A DNA stretch of 31,263 bases from JAVBTT01 sp031556035 (GTDB taxonomy: Bacteria; Bacillota; Clostridia; Oscillospirales; UBA929): positions 1-31,263 of the forward strand of contig JAVBTT010000013.1 of the NCBI GenBank assembly GCA_031556035.1, written 5' to 3'. Of the stretch, positions 7,490 through 14,405 are shown piece after piece; position 1 is the stretch's first letter; each line of letters starts with the position of its first letter. The notes beneath the pieces are model-generated. The model was given only the letters and a program-made list of their open reading frames with translations, was not told where the DNA came from and did not search any database. The position numbers were made by a program, and so were the translations under genes.

Positions 7490-8374
7490 TCAGCTGATGC
7501 TTTCACCGGATATTTTCTCGTAGTACTTCGCCAGGGCGCTGTGATCGTCCTGTCCGGCGCCGTCAACGCGCAGCGCCTGAAACATCTCCATCACCGAGGC
7601 GGTAAGCGGCAGCGGAGAGGATATCTCATGCCCGGTTTCCAGCGCGTTGGCCAGGTCCTTTATGTGGAGATCAATCCTGAAGCCGGGCTTGTATTCGCCC
7701 GCGAGCATCATAGGAGCCTTTGCGTTCATCACGGTCGAGCCGGCCAAGCCTCCCTTTATCGCGTCAAATACCCGCGCGGGATCCACGCCCGCCTTTTTGA
7801 CCAGAGTCAGGGCCTCGGCCAGAGAGGCGATGTTGCAGGCCACGATTATCTGGTTGGCGAGCTTTGTCGTGTTTCCAGCGCCGATCTTGCCGCAATAGAC
7901 GGCGGACGCCCCCATTTTCAGCAGGATATCTTCCTTGACGCTTTCAAACAGAGCCTCGTCTCCGCCGACCATTATGGACAGCGTACCGTCAACCGCCTTT
8001 GGTTCTCCGCCGGAAACCGGGGCGTCCAGCATTTTCACGCCTGATTTTTCGCATACGGCGGCTATCTCCTGCGAGGCGCCGGGCGCGATTGAGGACATGT
8101 CGATCAGCAGCGAGCCGCGTTTTGCGCCCTCCAGCACCCCGTCCCGCCCCAGTACAACGGCTTTCACATGCGGGGAGTTGGGGAGCATCGTGATTATATG
8201 GGCGCAGGACTCCGCCACCGCCTTGGGAGAGCCCGCAGCCTCGGCGCCTGCCGCAGCCAGGCTGTCCACATTTTCCTTCACTATGTCAAACACAACGAGC
8301 TGGTGACCCGCCTTAAGCAGATTGCGGGCCATGGGTTTTCCCATAATGCCGAGGCCGATGAATCCGATTTTCAT
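7490..8374 (-). CDS. GarR/3-hydroxyisobutyrate-dehydrogenase family NAD(P)-dependent oxidoreductase
   Basis: A 294-residue beta-hydroxyacid dehydrogenase. The N-terminal nucleotide-binding motif is IGFIGLGIMGKPM, the substrate loop is DAPVSGGEPKAVDGTLSIMVGG, and the catalytic lysine is Lys171 in GAGNTTKLANQ, exactly where the family has it. Members reduce tartronate semialdehyde to glycerate or oxidise 3-hydroxyisobutyrate and related 3-hydroxyacids. In a sugar operon the tartronate-semialdehyde type is more likely, but specificity is inferred. AAGGAGG 9 nt before the ATG at 8374 supports the start. It lies 46 nt after the transketolase C gene and 67 nt before the lipoprotein gene. Confidence 0.9.
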   Translation of the reverse strand: MKIGFIGLGIMGKPMARNLLKAGHQLVVFDIVKENVDSLAAAGAEAAGSPKAVAESCAHIITMLPNSPHVKAVVLGRDGVLEGAKRGSLLIDMSSIAPGASQEIAAVCEKSGVKMLDAPVSGGEPKAVDGTLSIMVGGDEALFESVKEDILLKMGASAVYCGKIGAGNTTKLANQIIVACNIASLAEALTLVKKAGVDPARVFDAIKGGLAGSTVMNAKAPMMLAGEYKPGFRIDLHIKDLANALETGHEISSPLPLTASVMEMFQALRVDGAGQDDHSALAKYYEKISGESIS

Positions 8375-8420
8375 AGATATGTATCCTCCTTAGACTGTGC
8401 GTTGCACCGACCGGAGCGCG

Positions 8421-9344
8421 TCAAGTGAGCAGCGCAATGACTTTTTGGACAATCGCATCCGAGGTCAGGCCGTAGTTCTCCATAAGATCTTTGGCGCTGT
8501 GGGCGCTCTGGCCGAACTGATCGTCGATGGCGACATAATCCATGGGGGTGCCGCTTTGGCGCAGCGCCATGGCGACATGCGATGCAAGGCCGCCGATACG
8601 GCTGTGATCCTCCGCCGTGACGATTGCCTTCACACGTCCGGATAACTCCACAACCCCATCTGAATCAAAAGGCTTCATGGTGGCGGCGTTTATTACGGCG
8701 GCGGAAATCCCCTTTGTCTCAAGGATATCAGCCGCGTCCATAGCCGCCTCGACCATCGAGCCGTGCGCGATAATAGCGGCGTCGCCGCCCGGGCGCAGCA
8801 CACTCAGTTTTCCTGGCGCGAAATCGCCCTTTGTATAGGTTGGCAAATCGTTGCGCACCACCCGTATGTAAACCGGGCCGTCTATTGCGGCGGCGGCTCG
8901 CACGGCCAGGCGAGTCTCGTCGGCGTCCGCCGGGGTGAATACGGTAAGGTTTGGGATGGCGGTCATAATGGCGACATCCTCCACAGCCTGATGCGTGCTG
9001 CCGTCTCCAAAATCGGAAAGGCCCGAAGAGGAACCGCATATTTTAACATTCAGCCTGCCAATCGCGACAGTCTGCCGGATCTGATCGTAGGCCCGGCCGG
9101 AGGCGAACACCGCAAAGGTCGAGCAGAACGCGATTTTCCCGGAGGCCGCGAGACCGGCTGCCGTCGAAATCATGTTTGCCTCAGCGATACCCATCTCAAA
9201 ATATCTTTCAGGATACGCCTTTTGAAACAACGCGGACATAGTGGATTTCCCGAGGTCGGCCTCCAGCGCCACAACATTTGGATTCTCGGCGCCAAGCGCC
9301 ACAATGGTTTCACCGTAGGCCGTCCGCTGACTGTATCTTTCCAT
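8421..9344 (-). CDS. Transketolase, C-terminal (pyrimidine-binding plus C) subunit
   Basis: A 307-residue protein matching the second half of transketolase. GIAEANM (Glu55) holds the glutamate that activates thiamine diphosphate, and GSSSGLSDFGDGSTHQAVEDVAIM is the usual substrate-proximal segment. The C-terminal ~115 residues form the regulatory-like domain. It works as a heteromer with the N subunit encoded just upstream. The frame stays open to a GTG at 9380, but the ATG at 9344 has GAGGAGGAG at ideal spacing, so I start there, 32 nt after the N-subunit stop. Split transketolases in sugar operons often serve special substrates such as apulose-4-phosphate or sulfosugars. Here the substrate is unknown. 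Confidence 0.93.
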   Translation of the reverse strand: MERYSQRTAYGETIVALGAENPNVVALEADLGKSTMSALFQKAYPERYFEMGIAEANMISTAAGLAASGKIAFCSTFAVFASGRAYDQIRQTVAIGRLNVKICGSSSGLSDFGDGSTHQAVEDVAIMTAIPNLTVFTPADADETRLAVRAAAAIDGPVYIRVVRNDLPTYTKGDFAPGKLSVLRPGGDAAIIAHGSMVEAAMDAADILETKGISAAVINAATMKPFDSDGVVELSGRVKAIVTAEDHSRIGGLASHVAMALRQSGTPMDYVAIDDQFGQSAHSAKDLMENYGLTSDAIVQKVIALLT

Positions 9345-9376
9345 ATAGATGTTCTCCTCCTCGCGAGATTGTCTGT

Positions 9377-10222
9377 TCACTCCCGGGACAGCGCCGCGAT
9401 TTTTTCATCCAGCTGAGCGAGCGCAGCATTGTATTGCTCTGTGGTCAGCGCGCCATTGTGAAATGCCGCCTGCCTTTCGGCAAAAGGGATACCCTTTCCC
9501 TTGACGGTGTTGGCGATTATAACGGTTGGCTTCCCATTCGTTTTGGCGGCTTCGTCGTAGGCTTCCAAAATGGCGTCAACGTCGTGTCCGTCAATTTCGA
9601 TGACATGCCAGCCGAACCCAATCCATTTTTCCGCCAGGGGGTTGGTATTAAAGCGCTCCTCTATAAGACCGGTTGCCTGCATCGCGTTGCGGTCTATAAT
9701 GCCCACAAGATTATCCAGCTTGAAGTTGACGGCGGCCATGGCTGCTTCCCATATCTGCCCCTCGGCCATCTCCCCGTCACCCATCACGCAATAGACCCGG
9801 TTGTCATAGCGCTTATCAAGCCTCATCGCCAGCGCCATGCCCACAGCAACGCTCAAGCCCTGGCCGAGACTGCCCGTGCCCGCCTCAATGCCGGGCGTCT
9901 TCAGTCGGTCCGGGTGCCCCTGAAGCATGGAGCCAAGCTCCTTTACTCGCCACAGCTCTTCTACGGGGAAGTAACCTGTCTCCGCCATAGCCGCATACTG
10001 CGCAATCGCGGCGTGACCCTTGCTGTATATAAACTTGTCGCGCCCCTCCCATTGCGGGTCGTCAGGCCGGAAGCGCAAACGGCAACCGAAAAGGGCCGCG
10101 ACAATTTCAGCGCTGGAGCAGGAACCTCCCAGATGGCCGACCTGACCCTTGCATCCGATCATTTGAACCACGTCGCGGCGAATTTTGTCGGCAAGCACTC
10201 TTATCTCAACTGTATTCTGCAT
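9377..10222 (-). CDS. Transketolase, N-terminal (thiamine-diphosphate-binding) subunit
   Basis: A 281-residue protein matching the first half of transketolase. The thiamine-diphosphate motif runs from GDG (148-150) through EMAEGQIWEAAM to Asn179 in IIDRN. SKGHAAIAQYAA (68-79) and GSLGQGLSVAVGMA are also typical. GGGAGG 7 nt before the ATG at 10222 fixes the start; the longer open frame runs into the GntR gene. With the next gene it gives a complete two-subunit transketolase moving a two-carbon ketol unit between sugar phosphates. Confidence 0.94.
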   Translation of the reverse strand: MQNTVEIRVLADKIRRDVVQMIGCKGQVGHLGGSCSSAEIVAALFGCRLRFRPDDPQWEGRDKFIYSKGHAAIAQYAAMAETGYFPVEELWRVKELGSMLQGHPDRLKTPGIEAGTGSLGQGLSVAVGMALAMRLDKRYDNRVYCVMGDGEMAEGQIWEAAMAAVNFKLDNLVGIIDRNAMQATGLIEERFNTNPLAEKWIGFGWHVIEIDGHDVDAILEAYDEAAKTNGKPTVIIANTVKGKGIPFAERQAAFHNGALTTEQYNAALAQLDEKIAALSRE

Positions 10223-10268
10223 TTTGATACCTCCCAATTGCTTTTTTAACCCTCTCGCCCCGCCCGTG

Positions 10269-10982
10269 CTAATCGTTGCGAGAGGCCGCTTCCTCTCGGT
10301 GGGAAAGCATGTCGGCGTACGTGTTGTCAATGTGCTGAGTCATGAGGACGCGGCAGCCATCGGTATCCTTGGCGATGATTTTATCCAATATCGCCCTGTG
10401 GTAATGCAAGCCTTGGGAATGTCCGCGCTTCTCGACAATGGATTTGAAGGCGGAGCGGAGTACGTCCCCAATCAAATTGTAGCTCTCCAGTATTAGGGAG
10501 TTCTTGCTTATAACGGCCAGTTCATGGTGAAAATTGTAATCAGCTTCTGAGAATGCCGCAACATCGCCCTTTTTTTTCTCCATTTCCGCAAAAATCGCTT
10601 CCAGTCGGGCAATATCGTCCGCATCCGCTTTTTTCGCCGCCAGCTCGGCGGTGTATACCTCAATCGCCTTTCGGAATTCCATTACCGAGCGCATGTTGTC
10701 GTCGCTTAAATAGGCTGCGGGCACCAGGCTTGATATGGACTGCCCCGGCGACAACGTGCGTATAAAGGTCCCTTCTCCGGAAAGCGTCTCTGCAAGGCCG
10801 AGCGCGACCAGGCGGTGTATACCCTGTCTTATGGTAATGCGGCTGACGCCAAACAATTCGGCCAGATTGTTTTCAGAGGGCAGGCGTATGCCGGGCGCCC
10901 ACTCACCCGTCAGTATAAGGCTTTTCATCTGCTCAAATACCTGGTCGCTCACATTTACACGGCGAATCGGTTTTATATTCAT
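10269..10982 (-). CDS. GntR-family (FadR/FCD subgroup) transcriptional regulator
   Basis: 237 residues. Residues about 10-76 are a winged helix-turn-helix of GntR type (VFEQMKSLILTGEWAPGIRLPSE, LAELFGVSRITIRQGIHRL, GLAETLSGEGTFI). The rest is an all-helical FCD ligand domain with the usual metal/ligand-site segments (SEADYNFHHELA, LHYHRAILDKI, TQHIDNTYADM). FadR-type repressors commonly respond to a sugar acid or pathway intermediate. The ATG at 10982 lies 2 nt after the stop of the SDR gene, implying coupled translation. The palindrome at 11887-11907 has the FadR-type TGT-N3-ACA core, so autogenous control of the whole operon is likely (inference). Confidence 0.92.
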   Translation of the reverse strand: MNIKPIRRVNVSDQVFEQMKSLILTGEWAPGIRLPSENNLAELFGVSRITIRQGIHRLVALGLAETLSGEGTFIRTLSPGQSISSLVPAAYLSDDNMRSVMEFRKAIEVYTAELAAKKADADDIARLEAIFAEMEKKKGDVAAFSEADYNFHHELAVISKNSLILESYNLIGDVLRSAFKSIVEKRGHSQGLHYHRAILDKIIAKDTDGCRVLMTQHIDNTYADMLSHREEAASRND

Positions 10983-10984
10983 AC

Positions 10985-11800
10985 TCAGTACCTTGTGTCG
11001 TACGGCCAGGGCGCGCCTCCGGCCAGGCACCCACCGTCCACGTGCATCATTGAGCCTGTTATATACGATGAGGAATCGGAGGCCAGCATCACCGCAATGC
11101 CCAGCAGCTCCTCCGGATCGCCGGGGCGCTCCATGGAGATGCGTTCGCGGAGATACCTGCTGCGTTCGGGGTTCTCCCAGGTCGTCGTGGTGAGGTCGGT
11201 GAGAATGTGGCCTGGCGCCAGCGCGTTGGCCCGGATACCGTGCTTGGCCCACTCCACCGCCATGCTGCGGGTCAGGGCGGCGACAGCGCTTTTTGTCGCG
11301 CCGTAAACGCTGCATCCCCCCAGCATTCCCACCGAGTTGTGCGAGGCGATGTTGATAACATTGCCTCGCTTTTCCTTTATCATGTGCCTGGCTACCTCTT
11401 GAGAAATAAAGTACAAACCCTTGAGATTGACGCTCATAATTCTGTCGTATGTGGATTCCTCTACATCCAGAAACCCTTCGCGCACGTTAATGCCCGCGCA
11501 GTTTACAAGAACGTCTATACGGGAATAATCCGCTATCACCGAGTCCACGCATTTTTTGATGCTGCTCATATCCACAAGATTCAGGTGATAACATTCGGCG
11601 CCGCCGCCGTTCGCCTTAATCCTGCCGGCTATGCTACTCAGCTCGGACAAGTTCATGTCGCATAGGGCCATCGTGGCGCCCGCCAAAGCAAAACCGTCGG
11701 CCAGCACCCTGCCTATCCCCCCCGCAGCGCCAGTAAGCAAAACTATTTTGCCGTCAAGGGAGAATAATTTTATCAAGCTTTGAGCAACAGACATTGACAT
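10985..11800 (-). CDS. SDR-family NAD(P)-dependent oxidoreductase (gluconate 5-dehydrogenase-like)
   Basis: 271 residues with all classical short-chain dehydrogenase signatures: TGAAGGIG cofactor motif (23-30), VNCAG at 99-103, catalytic Ser153, Tyr166 and Lys170 (YGATK), and a C-terminal ITGSMMHVDGG. The family resembles gluconate 5-dehydrogenase and related sugar/polyol or keto-acid reductases; exact substrate cannot be read. It is the first gene of the long operon, about 140 nt downstream of the predicted transcription start. AAGGGG precedes the ATG at 11800 by 7 nt; Met3 is an alternative start. Confidence 0.92.
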   Translation of the reverse strand: MSMSVAQSLIKLFSLDGKIVLLTGAAGGIGRVLADGFALAGATMALCDMNLSELSSIAGRIKANGGGAECYHLNLVDMSSIKKCVDSVIADYSRIDVLVNCAGINVREGFLDVEESTYDRIMSVNLKGLYFISQEVARHMIKEKRGNVINIASHNSVGMLGGCSVYGATKSAVAALTRSMAVEWAKHGIRANALAPGHILTDLTTTTWENPERSRYLRERISMERPGDPEELLGIAVMLASDSSSYITGSMMHVDGGCLAGGAPWPYDTRY

Positions 11801-11886
11801 AAGACGACCCCTTACACCCTTAATAACGCGAAAAACTCATTAGGGTAATGATGTTGAACCTGTAAGCTTGTAGTCCCGTAGACCTG

Positions 11887-11907
11887 ATAACCTGTAATAC
11901 AGGTTAT
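11887..11907. promoter_or_regulatory. FadR/GntR-type operator palindrome
   Basis: Perfect 9-bp arms ATAACCTGT and ACAGGTTAT around AAT. The core TGTAATACA fits the T-GT-N3-AC-A pattern of FadR-subgroup operators. It lies about 33-53 nt downstream of the predicted start of the SDR-GntR transcript, a roadblock/repression position. A further half site AACCTGTA occurs near 11855. Confidence 0.7.
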
Positions 11908-11928
11908 GGCACAGCATTTTATGGCACA
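11904..11928. repeat. Direct repeat TTATGGCACA, 15-bp spacing
   Basis: TTATGGCACA occurs at 11904-11913 and 11919-11928, followed by similar GCATT / ACAAT. The pair lies between the -10 box and the palindrome, overlapping the palindrome edge, so it may be a second factor site or part of a longer operator. Confidence 0.4.
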
Positions 11929-11945
11929 ACAATTTATTTGTGTTA

Positions 11946-11974
11946 ATTGTACACATATGGTATATGGTTGTCAA
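11946..11974 (-). promoter_or_regulatory. Consensus sigma-A promoter for the SDR-to-GH43 operon
   Basis: On the minus strand, TTGACA (11974-11969), a 17-nt spacer and TACAAT (11951-11946). The -35 box is a perfect match and the -10 box has a single mismatch. Predicted transcription start is near 11939, giving a leader of about 140 nt. Confidence 0.8.
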
Positions 11975-12296
11975 TACATTTTTAGAAGAAAGTAAAAAAA
12001 GGTGAACATGTCGAGCAGCCATGCGCTGTGTTCTCTCCGGATTAGCTTTTTCAACGCAAGTGGGCTGTCGCATCTTCTCCGGTCAGCAGCTTTGGTAATA
12101 CGGCAACATCGTGGACATTGGCTACCGCGGGCGCCAGATGCTATCCCTATCTGGCATTTGATTATCTCAAACACAAATAATGTCTTATATTATACAAATT
12201 ATCGCATAGAAAGCAATGGCCAAATCTAATATGATTGTACAGAGAGCATAGGCGAACGGCAGTATTATTTGGTAAAAGTGTTGGAGGGGACTTGGC

Positions 12297-14246
12297 ATGT
12301 CATATACATATCATGTAGCAAAAACGGGGACAGATTCTAACTGCGGCTCGGCAGAGAACCCATTTTTAACCATTGGGGCCGCCGCGTCCGCCGCAAAGCA
12401 GGGAGACACCATTATCGTCCATGCGGGCGAATACCGGGAATGGGTAAAGCCCAGCGAGGGCGGTCTGAGCAATGTCCGGCGCATTGTTTACGAGGCAGCT
12501 AAGGGCGAAAAAGTAATTATTAAGGGTTCTGAACGCATACAAAGCTGGGAAAACATCGGAGGATCGCTCTGGAAGTCAGTGTTGCCAAACACCTTTTTCG
12601 GAGAGTTCAATCCCTATGAACAGACGGTCATCGGAGATTGGCTTATGACTCCCATAGGGAGGGCGGCTCACTTGGGCGACGTTTATTTGAACGGGATGTC
12701 GTTTTACGAGGCCGATTGCTTTGAGGCGCTGCGCAACCCCGAGGTTCGCACAGAGATATTGGATAACCGCACCAGGGAAATAGTGCCTGTACATAATGTC
12801 AGGCAGACCAAATACCTTTGGTATGCCGTGGTTGACGCCGAAAACACGACGATATACGCAAACTTTCACGGAGCCGACCCCAACGCCGAACTCGTTGAGA
12901 TCAATGTGCGCAAATGTTGCTTTTACCCCGACAAACCCGGCGTCAATTACATAACGGTGCGCGGCTTTGAAATGGCGCAGGCCGCTACCCCCTGGGCGCC
13001 CCCTACAGCTGATCAGCCCGGACTTATCGGGCCGCATTGGAGCAAGGGCTGGATCATTGAAAACAATATATTCCATGACGCCAAGTGCAGCGCCGTCAGC
13101 ATCGGCAAGGAAAGATCAACGGGAGACAACTACCGCACGTTCCGGGGTGACAAGCCGGGTTACCAATACCAGCTGGAGTCAGTTTTTGCGGCACGCAAGA
13201 TAGGCTGGTCCAAAGAGACAATCGGCTCCCACATAATCCGCAACAATACTATATATGACTGCGGACAGAACGGCATTGTGGGACATCTTGGGTGCGTGTT
13301 CAGCGAGATATATAACAACCACATCTACAATATCGCGCTGAAGCGCGAGTTTTACGGGCATGAAATAGCAGGCATAAAGCTGCACGCCGCCATCGACGTG
13401 CAGATATGCCACAACCACATTCACGACTGTTCACTAGGCATCTGGCTGGACTGGCAGGCTCAGGGAACCCGTGTCAGCAAAAATGTTTTTTACGCCAATA
13501 ACCGCGATCTGTATGTGGAAGTGACCCACGGGCCGCATCTCGTCGACCACAATGTGTTTGGCTCGAAATATTGTCTTGACAACCACGCCCAGGGCGGCGC
13601 CTACGTGAACAACCTTTTCGCCGGACATATGCTTAGGGAAAAGATGCTCAACCGCGCCACCCCATATCACGCGCCGCACAGCACCGATGTGACCGGATAC
13701 GCAATGGTGTACGGCGCAGACGACCGCTTCTGCCAGAACATTTTTATCGGCGGCAGAACCTCCGAGCCGGTGGGTACATGTATTTACAACGGATGCACCG
13801 CCTCGCTGGAGGAATACATAAAGGCCGTGGCGGCAAACGCTCCGGAAGATTTAAGAATTTTTGAGGCTGTGGAGCAGCCTGCATATGTCAACAACAACGT
13901 CTATCTGAACGGGGCGGAGCCCTTCGACAGGGAAGCCGTCAAGCTGGATATGCCCGGCTTTGACGCGGCTTTCAGTATTGAGGCGTCCGGCGGGGAGGTC
14001 GCGCTGCTTTGCACCCTGCCGGAGGGTTTTGACGCTTTCGTGAACGCCCCTGAGAGCACCCGGTCGCTGGGTCGGGTGCGTATAGTGGACGCCGATTTTG
14101 AGGCCCCGGACGCAAGTCCTCTAACATTGGACAGCGACCTTTTGGATACTCCCATTGCCGAACGATCGGTTTCGGGTCCGCTGACGTCGCTGAAGGCGGG
14201 GGTCAACCGGGTGGTGATCTGGAAACAGGACCCCGGTAATAATTAA
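12297..14246 (+). CDS. GH120 beta-xylosidase (XylC-like, right-handed beta-helix)
   Basis: 649 residues beginning YTYHVAKTGTDSNCGSAENP, then GDTIIVHAGEYREWV and the repetitive right-handed beta-helix typical of family GH120. From memory it is closely similar to Thermoanaerobacterium saccharolyticum XylC. The XylC acid/base Glu353 and nucleophile Asp382, 29 residues apart, correspond here to Glu356 (GHEIAGIKLHA) and Asp385 (WLDWQAQGTR), also 29 apart. No signal peptide, so it acts in the cytoplasm on xylo-oligosaccharides, complementing GH43. GGAGGGG 8 nt before the ATG supports the start. It is followed after 159 nt by E2 on the same strand without an obvious terminator, so the two may be co-transcribed. 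I did not align it by computer. Confidence 0.92.
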   Translation: MSYTYHVAKTGTDSNCGSAENPFLTIGAAASAAKQGDTIIVHAGEYREWVKPSEGGLSNVRRIVYEAAKGEKVIIKGSERIQSWENIGGSLWKSVLPNTFFGEFNPYEQTVIGDWLMTPIGRAAHLGDVYLNGMSFYEADCFEALRNPEVRTEILDNRTREIVPVHNVRQTKYLWYAVVDAENTTIYANFHGADPNAELVEINVRKCCFYPDKPGVNYITVRGFEMAQAATPWAPPTADQPGLIGPHWSKGWIIENNIFHDAKCSAVSIGKERSTGDNYRTFRGDKPGYQYQLESVFAARKIGWSKETIGSHIIRNNTIYDCGQNGIVGHLGCVFSEIYNNHIYNIALKREFYGHEIAGIKLHAAIDVQICHNHIHDCSLGIWLDWQAQGTRVSKNVFYANNRDLYVEVTHGPHLVDHNVFGSKYCLDNHAQGGAYVNNLFAGHMLREKMLNRATPYHAPHSTDVTGYAMVYGADDRFCQNIFIGGRTSEPVGTCIYNGCTASLEEYIKAVAANAPEDLRIFEAVEQPAYVNNNVYLNGAEPFDREAVKLDMPGFDAAFSIEASGGEVALLCTLPEGFDAFVNAPESTRSLGRVRIVDADFEAPDASPLTLDSDLLDTPIAERSVSGPLTSLKAGVNRVVIWKQDPGNN

Positions 14247-14405
14247 AGAGAAACGGCATCGGTATGATGAAGGAAGGTGGTGGTTCGAGGGCTCTACGCG
14301 CTTAGAAGTCCTTTCCCGGCATGTCCATTCATCAGCGCTTCCGGGCCCATGAAGACCCCAGGATCAGAACACCAACTACAAGACAAGAAGGAGAAGAAGC
14401 GAGAC

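Larger units (their letters stand above)
11801..12296. other. Divergent control region between SDR operon and GH120 gene
   Basis: This 496-nt region holds the minus-strand promoter, the FadR-type palindrome and two direct repeats listed separately. The part 12000-12180 has short open frames on both strands without recognisable products, and a 7-bp inverted repeat (GCCAGAT/ATCTGGC, 12133-12155). The AT-rich stretch 12180-12240 may hold the GH120 promoter, but no good -35/-10 pair is visible. Confidence 0.55.

Noticed and set aside
12002..12229. 75-codon plus-strand ORF and overlapping minus-strand ORFs in the divergent region
   Set aside because: No recognisable domain, no good ribosome site, overlapping in several frames, and placed in the control region.
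14277..14405. Upstream GTG start for E2
   Set aside because: It would put 43 polar residues before a clear signal peptide; the ATG at 14406 has the expected secretion signal, matching E1 and E3.
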